This document shows positions 27,471-35,774 of a stretch of DNA of 64,000 nt, one piece after another. The notes below the pieces were generated by a model that was not told the DNA's origin, did no database searches, and worked only from the letters and a program-made list of their open reading frames with translations. This stretch comes from Mycobacterium sp. IS-1742 (lineage in GTDB: Bacteria > Actinomycetota > Actinomycetes > Mycobacteriales > Mycobacteriaceae). The stretch is from assembly GCF_001500125.1 (NCBI RefSeq), contig NZ_LQIV01000011.1, positions 1 through 64,000 of the forward strand. The letters run 5' to 3'. Within the stretch, counting starts at the first letter, position 1; each line of letters opens with the position of its first letter. The position numbers and the translations under genes were made by a program.

Positions 27471-27952
27471 TTGTCGTTCTTGACGAACCACTCCCGGCGT
27501 TCCTCGTCGGTGAGCTCGCCGAGGTGGGCGAGCCCCTCGAAGTAGTGCTCGCGCGGCGCACCCGGCGCGAACAGCATGAGAACCGACGCCGGCTTGTCGG
27601 CCTCGTTGCGGAAACCGTGGATGCCGCCCGGTGGCACGTAGAGGAAGTCTCCGGCGTTCCCGTCGACCCACTCGGTGCCGTTGTAGAGCGACAGCATGCC
27701 CGACAGGACGTAGAACGCCTCAGACATCCCGCGGTGGTAGTGCGGACCGGGGCCGCCGCCCCGCGGCGCGATCTGCACCCGGTACAGGCCGTAGTCACCG
27801 CCGGTGTCCCGCTGGTTCGCCAGGTAGTGGTACTGGACGTGACCGAAGGCGTCGTAGTCCGGCGGCGAGTCACCGCGCTTGAGCCACGCACTCACCTCCG
27901 GTTCGTCGGCGGTGTAGCGCGGCGGCGGATAGGGCGGGACGACCAGCGACAC
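27455..27952 (-). CDS. cupin-domain protein
   Basis: A 165-residue single-domain cupin. The metal site is formed by GPHYHRGMSEAFYVLSG (motif 1, about residues 68-84) and the motif 2 region FLYVPPGGIHGF (about 102-114). Cupins of this type act as dioxygenases, isomerases or small-molecule sensors; no specific reaction can be given. It lies 10 bp after the SDR stop on the same strand, so it is probably co-transcribed with that TetR-regulated SDR. It overlaps the UvrA-like gene end by 16 bp. Confidence 0.85.
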   Translation of the reverse strand: MSLVVPPYPPPRYTADEPEVSAWLKRGDSPPDYDAFGHVQYHYLANQRDTGGDYGLYRVQIAPRGGGPGPHYHRGMSEAFYVLSGMLSLYNGTEWVDGNAGDFLYVPPGGIHGFRNEADKPASVLMLFAPGAPREHYFEGLAHLGELTDEERREWFVKNDNYFVE

Positions 27953-27962
27953 ACGACCGAGA

Positions 27963-28874
27963 CTAGGCCGGGAACGTCACCCCGGTGAGCTCTTCGGAGA
28001 CCGCCCACAGCCGGCGGGCCAACTCCTCGTCGTGCGACTGGTCGCTGGACTCGACGAGTTTCGGGTATCCACGCGTCTGGCCGAGTCCACCGGGGCCGTA
28101 GTACTGCCCGCCCCGCGCGTTCGGGTCGGTGGCGGCCCGCAGCGTCGGTAGTGCCCCCATGGTGGGGCTCTGGGTCAGGAGGCCGATCAGCGGGTTGAAG
28201 GCCGACGGCAGATGGAGGTGGCGCATCAGCTCGGTGTTGGACACCCCGGGGTGCGCGGCGAGCGCCATGGTGTCCCGGCCGGCGAGCCGTCGCTGCAGCT
28301 CGTAGGTGAACAGCAGGTTGGCCAGCTTCGACTGTCCGTACGCGCCGACACGGTTGTAGCTGCGTTCCCACTGCAGGTCGTCGAAGTGGATCTCGGCGAG
28401 GATGCGGTGCCCGACGCTGCTGACCGTCACGACTCGCGAGTTCGGAGTCGCCAGCAGGTTCTCGAGCAGCAGGCCGGTCAGCGCGAAGTGGCCGAGATGG
28501 TTGGTGCCGAAGGCGAGCTCGAAGCCGTCCTCGGTGGTCTGCTTCGGCGGGTACATCACGCCGGCGTTGTTGATCAACAGGTCGACCCGCGGGAACTGGG
28601 CCTTGAGCGTCTCGGCTGCCGCGCGGACCGAGCGCAGCGATCCCAGGTCGAGGCTCTGCACGGTGACGGTGGCGTCCGGGTGGGCGGCGGTGATCTCGTC
28701 GGCGGCCTGCCTGCCCTTCTCGGTGTCGCGGACGGCGAGCACCACCTGCGCGCCGCGACCGGCGAGGGCTTCGGCCGTGGCCAGCCCGAGGCCGGTGTTG
28801 GCACCGGTGACGATCGCGGTGCGACCGGACTGGTCGGGGATCTGGTCGGCGGTCCACCGAGAGGATGAAGCCAT
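27963..28874 (-). CDS. short-chain dehydrogenase/reductase, paralog of the 16558-17469 gene
   Basis: A 303-residue SDR with TGANTGLG (23-30), NNAGVM, VTVSSVGH, YGQSK and the same C-terminal WAVSEELTGVTFPA block as the SDR beside moeA2. The two proteins have identical length and near-identical segments such as FGTNHLGHFALTG. It starts at ATG 28874 with an AGGAGGAA site. Promoter TTGAAA-N16-TATAGT lies upstream, with one palindromic operator filling the spacer and another in the leader. It is divergent from the TetR gene, which presumably represses it. Confidence 0.92.
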   Translation of the reverse strand: MASSSRWTADQIPDQSGRTAIVTGANTGLGLATAEALAGRGAQVVLAVRDTEKGRQAADEITAAHPDATVTVQSLDLGSLRSVRAAAETLKAQFPRVDLLINNAGVMYPPKQTTEDGFELAFGTNHLGHFALTGLLLENLLATPNSRVVTVSSVGHRILAEIHFDDLQWERSYNRVGAYGQSKLANLLFTYELQRRLAGRDTMALAAHPGVSNTELMRHLHLPSAFNPLIGLLTQSPTMGALPTLRAATDPNARGGQYYGPGGLGQTRGYPKLVESSDQSHDEELARRLWAVSEELTGVTFPA

Positions 28875-28895
28875 GGGTTCCTCCTACACTTGAAG

Positions 28896-28911
28896 CGGAG
28901 CGTGCGCTCCG
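28896..28911. promoter_or_regulatory. TetR-type operator 1 (leader site)
   Basis: CGGAGCG TG CGCTCCG is a perfect 16-bp palindrome with 7-bp arms, immediately downstream of the predicted SDR transcription start. It shares its half-site CGCTCCG with operator 2; the centres are 32 bp apart (about three helical turns), which allows binding on the same face. Confidence 0.65.
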
Positions 28912-28921
28912 GTTGCTTGTC

Positions 28922-28949
28922 ACTATACGGAACGATCGCTCCGTTTCAA
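28922..28949 (-). promoter_or_regulatory. SDR promoter TTGAAA-16-TATAGT
   Basis: On the minus strand TTGAAA (28949-28944) and TATAGT (28927-28922) are separated by exactly 16 bp. The spacer is the 16-bp TetR-type palindrome at 28928-28943. Transcription would start near 28915, leaving a leader of about 40 nt with AGGAGGAA. Confidence 0.7.
28928..28943. promoter_or_regulatory. TetR-type operator 2 (spacer site)
   Basis: CGGAACG AT CGCTCCG has 7-bp arms with one mismatch and occupies precisely the spacer between the -35 and -10 of the SDR promoter. Binding here would occlude RNA polymerase. It also lies upstream of the divergent TetR gene, so autoregulation is likely. Confidence 0.7.
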
Positions 28950-28973
28950 TGATTCCCGAACGAGCGGAGGGAT

Positions 28974-29549
28974 ATGGCCGAGAACGCCGCGAGGCCGCGA
29001 CCGCTGCGGGCGGACGCCGCACGCAACCGCGACCGCGTGCTGCGGGTCGCCTACGAGACGTTCGCGGCCGAGGGGCTGACCGTTCCGGTCGACGAGATCG
29101 CCCGGCGGGCCGGCGTCGGCGCGGGAACCATCTACCGCCACTTCCCGACCAAGGAGGCGCTCTACACCGCCGTCGTGGAGCACCGTCTGCAGGAGATGGC
29201 CGACCTCGGCAGACGGCTGCTGGAGTCGGGCGACCCGGGCGAGGCGCTGTTCGCGTTCCTGCGCGCGATCGCGCTGGAATGGGGCGCCTCCGACCGCGTG
29301 CTGATCGATGGGCTGGCGGGGTGGGGGATCGACGTGCACACCGTCGCGCCGGAGGCCGACGCCGCCGCCCGCGCGCTGCTCGGCGAGCTGCTGGCGGCCG
29401 CTCAGCGGGCGGGCACGGTTCGCGCCGACATCGGCGTCGGCGAACTCAAGGCGATCCTGGTCGGGTGTCAGGCCATCGGGGCGTACGACGCCGATGTCGC
29501 CGAGCGGGCGACGGCCGTGGTGACGGATGGTTTGCGGGCCGGGCGCTGA
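28974..29549 (+). CDS. TetR-family transcriptional regulator
   Basis: A 191-residue TetR regulator. The N-terminal helix-turn-helix spans about 14-60 (TVPVDEIARRAGVGAGTIYRHFPTKEALY). The C-terminal ligand domain is Ala/Leu-rich, as in the SCO1402/YcfQ-like group. It is divergent from the SDR-cupin unit across 99 bp containing two matching palindromes. It most likely represses SDR-cupin and itself; the inducer is unknown. Confidence 0.92.
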   Translation: MAENAARPRPLRADAARNRDRVLRVAYETFAAEGLTVPVDEIARRAGVGAGTIYRHFPTKEALYTAVVEHRLQEMADLGRRLLESGDPGEALFAFLRAIALEWGASDRVLIDGLAGWGIDVHTVAPEADAAARALLGELLAAAQRAGTVRADIGVGELKAILVGCQAIGAYDADVAERATAVVTDGLRAGR

Positions 29550-29562
29550 CCCGCGAGACTGC

Positions 29563-29589
29563 CTTGCACTCTCCCTGACCGAGTGCTAA
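29563..29589 (+). promoter_or_regulatory. CIRCE element 1 upstream of groEL2
   Basis: Left arm CTTGCACTC, 9-bp spacer, right arm GAGTGCTAA, matching CIRCE (TTAGCACTC-N9-GAGTGCTAA) at 16 of 18 arm positions. It overlaps a candidate promoter TTGCAC-N17-TAAGAA (29564-29592). CIRCE is the HrcA repressor binding site. Confidence 0.85.
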
Positions 29590-29597
29590 GAATGCAA

Positions 29598-29624
29598 TTG
29601 GCACTCGCGACCGGCGAGTGCTAG
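29598..29624 (+). promoter_or_regulatory. CIRCE element 2 upstream of groEL2
   Basis: Left arm TTGGCACTC, 9-bp spacer, right arm GAGTGCTAG; 16 of 18 arm positions match the HrcA operator. It starts 35 bp after the first element and also covers a weaker promoter-like pair (TTGGCA and TAGGTC, 18 bp apart). It lies 115 bp upstream of the groEL2 ATG. Confidence 0.88.
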
Positions 29625-31364
<1,740 letters not shown>

Positions 31365-31380
31365 GTCCTTTCTGGAGAAG

Positions 31381-31410
31381 GCCCGGTCCCGTTCGCGGGG
31401 CCGGGCTTTT
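31381..31410 (+). terminator. groEL2 rho-independent terminator
   Basis: GCCCGGTCCC and GGGGCCGGGC form a 10-bp stem with one G:U pair, a 6-nt loop and a following TTTT, 17 nt after the groEL2 stop codon. Confidence 0.88.
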
Positions 31411-31433
31411 CCGTGTCTGCCGGTCGCCCTCGC

Positions 31434-31490
31434 CGAGTGTGCGGTTTCATCCGCAACCCGCCGCGACGGGCGTATCGATCCGCACACTCG
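31434..31490 (+). repeat. 57-bp palindromic repeat A, left copy
   Basis: A 57-bp element with 11-bp terminal inverted arms (CGAGTGTGCGG and CCGCACACTCG). The reverse complement of the copy at 32432-32488 matches it at 47 of 57 positions, including 27 of 35 positions inside the arms. It lies 71 bp upstream of the DUF559-type gene, just past the groEL2 terminator. Confidence 0.85.
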
Positions 31491-31502
31491 ACGCCCGTGG
31501 GC

Positions 31503-31511
31503 TGTGGATAA
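31503..31511 (-). promoter_or_regulatory. TTATCCACA (DnaA-box-like) site
   Basis: The minus strand reads TTATCCACA, the classical DnaA-box consensus, 12 bp inside the left repeat A. The same 9-mer sits beside repeat B upstream of the paralog (61993-62001). Confidence 0.5.
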
Positions 31512-31561
31512 CTCGGCGGCGAGTACCGGAAATCGTCGGGGGCCGCTGAGACCGTCCGGCC

Positions 31562-32434
31562 ATGCAACAGGTCAACGGCCCGTTCCTGGCACGCGAGGCG
31601 CTCGACAACGGCCTCCTCACCTTTCGGGAACTGCGGCGGTTCCATCACGCGGACTTTCCCGGCGTGTGGGTGCTCCGCGGCAGCGACCTGTCGATGGATC
31701 AACTCGCTCACGCGGCGTGGCTCTGGTCCGGCCGCAGAGCGGTGGTCGCGGGACTGGCGGCGTCGGCGATGCACGGTGCCAAGTGGATCGAACCGGGCGC
31801 GCCTGTCGAGCTCGTCCACACCAATCGACGTCCGCCCGCCGGCGTCGTGGTCCGCACGGAAACGCTTGCGCCCGAGGAGGTCCGAACTGTCGGCCTGCTG
31901 CCCGTCACCTCGGCGAGCCGCACGGTGTTCGATCTCGGGAGACGCCTGGGGCTGAACGAGGGTGTGCAACGCATCGACGCGCTGCTGAACGCCACTGACG
32001 TCAAGATCGCCGATGTCGAGGCGGTGATCGCGCGGCATCCCGGCGTCCGTGGACTGCGACAATTGCGTGAGACGCTCACCCTGGTCGACGGGGGAGCAGA
32101 GTCGCCCTACGAATCCCTCACCCGACTCATCCTCGTGCAGGCCGGGTTCCCGCCGCCGCAGACGCAGATCCGGGTCTGCGACGAGCACGGATACGTCTTC
32201 GCGCGCATCGACATGGGTTGGCCGGAGTACCTCGTCGGCGTGGATTTCGAAGGCGCGCATCACTGGACGGACGCGAAGCAGCGGTCCGGTGACGTCGTGC
32301 GATACACCCGACTGGCGGAGATGGGATGGATCGACGTCAGGCTGATCAGCGGCATCCTGCACACCCGCAGGCGGTGGTTTCTCGACCAGGTCGGCGCCGC
32401 GCTCGTATCGCGTGGATGCCCGAAGACGTGGTGA
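31562..32434 (+). CDS. DUF559/Vsr-like nuclease-fold protein with AbiEi-like N-terminus
   Basis: A 290-residue protein. The N-terminal ~170 residues resemble AbiEi-type winged-helix antitoxin proteins (AAWLWSGRRAVVAGLAASAMHG, TSASRTVFDLGRRLG). The C-terminal part (about 178-265) matches the DUF559 PD-(D/E)XK/Vsr-like fold, with GAESPYES (E184), RIDMGWP (D217) and VGVDFEGAHH (D228, E230). The paralog at 61085-61939 shares RIDALLNAT, GAESP and RIDMGWP. The stop TGA falls at the first bases of the right repeat A. A nuclease, repair or defence role is inferred; no function is established. Confidence 0.78.
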   Translation: MQQVNGPFLAREALDNGLLTFRELRRFHHADFPGVWVLRGSDLSMDQLAHAAWLWSGRRAVVAGLAASAMHGAKWIEPGAPVELVHTNRRPPAGVVVRTETLAPEEVRTVGLLPVTSASRTVFDLGRRLGLNEGVQRIDALLNATDVKIADVEAVIARHPGVRGLRQLRETLTLVDGGAESPYESLTRLILVQAGFPPPQTQIRVCDEHGYVFARIDMGWPEYLVGVDFEGAHHWTDAKQRSGDVVRYTRLAEMGWIDVRLISGILHTRRRWFLDQVGAALVSRGCPKTW

Positions 32435-32488
32435 GTGTGCGGATCAATACCCCCACCCCGGCGCGTCGCGTATGAAACCGCACAGTCG
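32432..32488 (-). repeat. 57-bp palindromic repeat A, right copy (inverted)
   Basis: The inverted counterpart of 31434-31490, identical in length and 82% identical. Its first three bases supply the TGA stop of the DUF559-type gene. It also lies between the convergent 3' ends of that gene and the amidohydrolase gene, so a terminator function is an alternative explanation. Confidence 0.85.
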
Positions 32489-32504
32489 CGGGGGTGCGCG
32501 TCCA

Positions 32505-34226
32505 CTAGGCCGGCGCCGGTTGCCGTCCGCGGATCAGTCTCCCCGGCCGCGCGTCGGTCGGCACACCCCGCTCCGCGATCACGACGCCGCTGACGACGGT
32601 GGCGACGTAGCCGTCGGCGGTCTGGTCGAGTCGCTTGCCCCCGGCGGGCAGGTCATGCACGACAACAGGTTTGTGCAGGCGCAGGGCGGCGTGGTCGATG
32701 ACGTTGAGATCGGCCTTGTACCCGACGGCGATGCGGCCGCGGTCGGCCAGCCCGGCGACACCCGCGGGCACCGACGTCAGTTCCCGCACCGCCTCGGACA
32801 CCGACAACCGGCCGGCCGACCGGTCCCGCGTCCAGTGCGCCAGTACGAACGTGGGAAAGCTTGCATCGCAGATCATCCCGTAGTGCGCGCCACCGTCGCC
32901 GAGGCCCAGCACCACGTCGTCGCGGCGCATCAGTCGCCCCACCGTGTCGAGCGAGTTGTTCTCGTAGTTGCCCAGTGCGAGCAGCATCATGGCGTGCCCG
33001 TCGTCGTCGAGCAGCCGGTCGTAGGCCTCCTCGACCGGGCTCACCCCACGCGCCGCGGCGCGGGCCGCGATGGAGGTCGATGCGGCCGGCTCGTAGTCGG
33101 GGTCGTCGCCGAGCGGGAAGATCCAGTTCCACGCCTGCACCATGAACATCAGCGGATGTCCGGGATTCGACGGCGTGTCGTTCAGGATGCGTTCGCGCAC
33201 TTCGGGTTTGCGCATCTCGGCGACGCGTTCGGCCAGCGGCAGCCCGGCGATCTCCTGATAGCTCGGGTACATGACGAACGGGTTGCCGCTCACCTCGAGG
33301 CCGATCACCATGCCGATCGGCCGGGGGAACATCTGCGCGGTGACGGATCCGCCCGCGGAGTTGAACTTCTCGACCAGGTTCATCGCCTGCGGCCAGACAG
33401 GATCGCCGGTGTTGCCGGTGAGGAGCGAGAACGTCACCGGCAGCCCGACGTCCGCGGCGACCTCGAACACCTGCCGCAGCACGGTCTCATACCCACCGGC
33501 AGGGATGTCCGGGACGAACTGCAGCAGCCCGCCGCCGCCGTCGGCCACTCCCGCGGCGATCGCCGCGATCTCGGCCTGCGCCGCGTCGTAGGTCGGGATC
33601 GGCGATCCGCTCGAGGTCTTGTGCAGTGCGAACCGCGACGAGGCGAACCCGAGCGCACCCGCCTGCACCGCCTCCTTCGCCAGCGACCGCATCCGCGCCA
33701 GGTCCTCGTCGGTCGCCGGTTCGCGGTCCGCACCCCGCCGGCCCATCGTGTACACCCGCAGTGGCGAATGCGGCAGGTACGCCGCCACGTCGATGTCGCG
33801 GGCGCGCGCGTCCACCGCGTCGAGGTACTGCGGGAAGGTCTCCCAGTCCCACGGCAGCCCGTCGACCATCACCACCCCGGGGATGTCCTCGACGCCGGCC
33901 ATCACGTCGACGAGCACGTCGTGGTCCTCCGGCCGGCACGGCGCGAAACCCACCCCGCAGTTGCCCATCACCGCGGTGGTCACCCCGTGCGCCGACGACG
34001 GCGTCATCCGGTCCGACCAGATGGCCTGCCCGTCGTAGTGGGTGTGCAGGTCGACGAAACCGGGTGTGACGAGCAGGCCGGTGGCGTCGATCTCCCGCTC
34101 ACCCGGCCCGTCGACGGCGCCGACCGAGGTGATCACCCCGTCGCGCACCGCGACGTCGCCGACGAACGGTTCACCGCCGAGGCCGTCGACGATCGTGCCG
34201 TTGCGGATGACGAGATCGAATGTCAT
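32505..34226 (-). CDS. amidohydrolase, N-acyl-D-amino-acid deacylase family
   Basis: A 573-residue metal-dependent hydrolase. It begins with the composite beta-domain MTFDLVIRNGTIVDG and the metal motif GFVDLHTHYDGQ (HxH, about 57-68). Later conserved segments are GNCGVGFAPC, SSRF, GDGGAHYG and GYKADLNVIDHA. The family removes N-acyl groups from D-amino acids or related amides; the exact substrate is unknown. Its ATG lies 6 nt after TACATT, so a leaderless start is likely. The divergent VOC gene starts only 22 bp away. Confidence 0.9.
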   Translation of the reverse strand: MTFDLVIRNGTIVDGLGGEPFVGDVAVRDGVITSVGAVDGPGEREIDATGLLVTPGFVDLHTHYDGQAIWSDRMTPSSAHGVTTAVMGNCGVGFAPCRPEDHDVLVDVMAGVEDIPGVVMVDGLPWDWETFPQYLDAVDARARDIDVAAYLPHSPLRVYTMGRRGADREPATDEDLARMRSLAKEAVQAGALGFASSRFALHKTSSGSPIPTYDAAQAEIAAIAAGVADGGGGLLQFVPDIPAGGYETVLRQVFEVAADVGLPVTFSLLTGNTGDPVWPQAMNLVEKFNSAGGSVTAQMFPRPIGMVIGLEVSGNPFVMYPSYQEIAGLPLAERVAEMRKPEVRERILNDTPSNPGHPLMFMVQAWNWIFPLGDDPDYEPAASTSIAARAAARGVSPVEEAYDRLLDDDGHAMMLLALGNYENNSLDTVGRLMRRDDVVLGLGDGGAHYGMICDASFPTFVLAHWTRDRSAGRLSVSEAVRELTSVPAGVAGLADRGRIAVGYKADLNVIDHAALRLHKPVVVHDLPAGGKRLDQTADGYVATVVSGVVIAERGVPTDARPGRLIRGRQPAPA

Positions 34227-34232
34227 ACCCCG

Positions 34233-34242
34233 AATGTACGGT
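34233..34242. promoter_or_regulatory. overlapping divergent leaderless -10 boxes
   Basis: On the minus strand TACATT (34238-34233) is followed by 6 nt and the amidohydrolase ATG. On the plus strand TACGGT (34237-34242) is followed by 6 nt and the VOC GTG. The two TANNNT boxes share the TA at 34237-34238. No room exists for ribosome binding sites on either side. Confidence 0.55.
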
Positions 34243-34248
34243 GACGAG

Positions 34249-34638
34249 GTGATCGATCACTTCGGAATCAACTGCGCCGACTTCGACAGGTCAAAAGAGT
34301 TCTACGACAAGGTGCTCGGCGTCCTGGGCTACACGCGCCAGATGGATTTCGGGGTGGCCGTCGGCTACGGCACCGAGGGCCATCCCGATTTCTGGATCGC
34401 CGACATGAACGCGGGCAACGTGCCCGGGCCGAACCGCGAGATCCACGTCGGGTTCGCGGCCAAGGACCCCGAGAGCGTGCAGGCGTTCTATCGCACCGCG
34501 CTGGCGCTCGGCGCCGAACCGCTGCACGAGCCGCGGCTGTGGCCGGAGTATCACGAGAACTACTACGGCGCATTCGTCCGCGACCCGGACGGCAACAACG
34601 TCGAGGCCGTCTTCCACGGCGGCGGCCCGCGGACCTGA
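34249..34638 (+). CDS. VOC (glyoxalase/dioxygenase fold) protein
   Basis: A 129-residue protein with the two beta-alpha-beta-beta-beta modules of the vicinal oxygen chelate fold. The start is IDHFGINCADFDRSKEFYDKVLG, with a metal-ligand-type His near the N-terminus and DPDGNNVEAVFH (Glu ligand) near the end. Many homologs act as glyoxalase I-like lyases or resistance proteins. I chose GTG 34249 because of the 6-nt spacing to a -10 box; ATG 34234 is an in-frame alternative. Confidence 0.82.
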   Translation: MIDHFGINCADFDRSKEFYDKVLGVLGYTRQMDFGVAVGYGTEGHPDFWIADMNAGNVPGPNREIHVGFAAKDPESVQAFYRTALALGAEPLHEPRLWPEYHENYYGAFVRDPDGNNVEAVFHGGGPRT

Positions 34639-34649
34639 CCTTCGCTGGG

Positions 34650-34655
34650 TAGGTT
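34650..34655 (+). promoter_or_regulatory. candidate leaderless -10 of the DinB-family gene
   Basis: TAGGTT is followed by exactly 6 nt and the ATG at 34662, with no ribosome binding site, in a 23-bp gap after the VOC gene. Confidence 0.4.
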
Positions 34656-34661
34656 GGCGGT

Positions 34662-35180
34662 ATGCCTGACTCGGATGCGGCCGCCGCCCGCGAACTGCTG
34701 CGTGACTCGTTCACCCGCCTGATCGAGCACGTCGAGGCTCTCACCGACGACCTGACCGACGAGGTGGCGCTCTACCGTCCTACCGCGACGGCCAACAGCA
34801 TCGCGTGGTTGCTGTGGCACAGCGCCCGGGTCCAGGACGCCCAGCTCTGCGAGATCGCCGGCGTCGAACAGGTGTGGACCCGGGAAGGCTGGGTCGACCA
34901 GTTCGCCCTCGACCTGCCGCGCGAGGACACCGGCTACGGCCACCGCCCCGACGATGTCGGCAAGGTGCGGGTGTCGGCCGATCTGCTGGCCGGCTACTAC
35001 TCCGCGGTGCACAAGATGACGTTGGCCTACATCGCGTCCGTGACGCCCGAGGACCTCGCCGAGATCGTCGACCGCCGCTGGGACCCGCCGGTCACGGCTG
35101 GCGCCCGGTTGGTCAGCATCATCGACGACTGTGCCCAGCACCTCGGTCAGGCCGCCTACATCCAGGGCATCTCACGCTGA
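34662..35180 (+). CDS. DinB/DUF664-family protein (mycothiol-dependent enzyme type)
   Basis: A 172-residue four-helix DinB-like protein of the DUF664/mycothiol transferase group. The metal-binding histidines of the fold lie in LLWHSARVQD (about 50) and DDCAQHLGQAAYIQG (about 155-169). Family members are metal-dependent thiol-S-transferases using mycothiol in actinobacteria. The substrate is unknown. It is followed after 1 bp by the PAP2-like gene. Confidence 0.85.
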   Translation: MPDSDAAAARELLRDSFTRLIEHVEALTDDLTDEVALYRPTATANSIAWLLWHSARVQDAQLCEIAGVEQVWTREGWVDQFALDLPREDTGYGHRPDDVGKVRVSADLLAGYYSAVHKMTLAYIASVTPEDLAEIVDRRWDPPVTAGARLVSIIDDCAQHLGQAAYIQGISR

Positions 35181-35181
35181 G

Positions 35182-35721
35182 ATGAGGACTGCGCTGCAGT
35201 GGTGGCCGGCGGTCGCCGTCACCGGGTTGTTCGCGCTCGGCTGGCTGGTGGGCAAGGGTTCCACGCCGTTCGACAGCCGACTGCTGGCTGTCGACGCACC
35301 GGACCGGCTGCTGACGTTCGTGGAGGCGCCGGTTCAGGTGGCGGTGCTCGGCGCCGCGGTGGCCTACGCGCTGTGGCGCAGACGGTGGCGGCTGGCCGTG
35401 TTGGCGGCGCTGTGCCCGCCGGTGGCCGTCGTCTCCGCGCAGTTGCTCAAGCGCGTCTTCGGCCGCACCCGCGACGGTGAGCTCGCCTACCCCAGCGGAC
35501 ACATCACGGCGCTGGTGGTGGTTGCCGGGATGGTCGTGCTCGTGGCCGGTGGCCGGCTGTGGGCGGTCGTGGCCGCGGCGGTGGCCGTCGTGGTCGGCAT
35601 GGTGCTGGTCGGGATGTCGTTCCACTACTTCACCGACACCGTCGGCGCGTTGTTGCTCGGCAGCGCCTATGTCGCGGCGGCCGCCCGCCTGGTCACCCGC
35701 ACACCCCTGCGCGTTACTTGA
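35182..35721 (+). CDS. PAP2-superfamily membrane protein with degenerate motifs
   Basis: A 179-residue protein with about five membrane helices. Motif 2 PSGH is intact, and motif 3 keeps HxxxD (HYFTD). Motif 1 reads KRVFGRTRD, where the usual Pro after Arg is replaced. The SR pair normally 6-7 residues before the motif 3 His is missing (VLVGMSFH). Lipid phosphatase activity is therefore doubtful or altered. ATG 35182 follows the DinB stop by 1 bp, suggesting an operon. Confidence 0.75.
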   Translation: MRTALQWWPAVAVTGLFALGWLVGKGSTPFDSRLLAVDAPDRLLTFVEAPVQVAVLGAAVAYALWRRRWRLAVLAALCPPVAVVSAQLLKRVFGRTRDGELAYPSGHITALVVVAGMVVLVAGGRLWAVVAAAVAVVVGMVLVGMSFHYFTDTVGALLLGSAYVAAAARLVTRTPLRVT

Positions 35722-35731
35722 CAGGTGTCAA
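35718..35731. promoter_or_regulatory. TTGACA-GG-TGTCAA palindrome before the ALDH gene
   Basis: A 14-bp inverted repeat with 6-bp arms that overlaps the PAP2-like stop codon, 44 bp before the ALDH ATG. It could be an operator for the ALDH promoter (TAACAT at 35763-35768). Confidence 0.4.
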
Positions 35732-35762
35732 CCCCGGTGCGACCTGCGTCACAGTGGGTGGT

Positions 35763-35768
35763 TAACAT
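35763..35768 (+). promoter_or_regulatory. candidate leaderless -10 of the ALDH gene
   Basis: TAACAT fits TANNNT and is separated from the ATG at 35775 by exactly 6 nt, with no Shine-Dalgarno sequence. Confidence 0.45.
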
Positions 35769-35774
35769 AGCCCT

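Noticed and set aside
31381..31410. The groEL2 terminator hairpin as a third copy of repeat A.
   Set aside because: Different sequence, short loop and T-tract identify it as an ordinary terminator.
31503..31511. TTATCCACA boxes as part of a replication origin.
   Set aside because: There is a single box at each locus, with no box cluster, AT-rich region or dnaA/dnaN neighbours. They are noted only for their association with the repeats.
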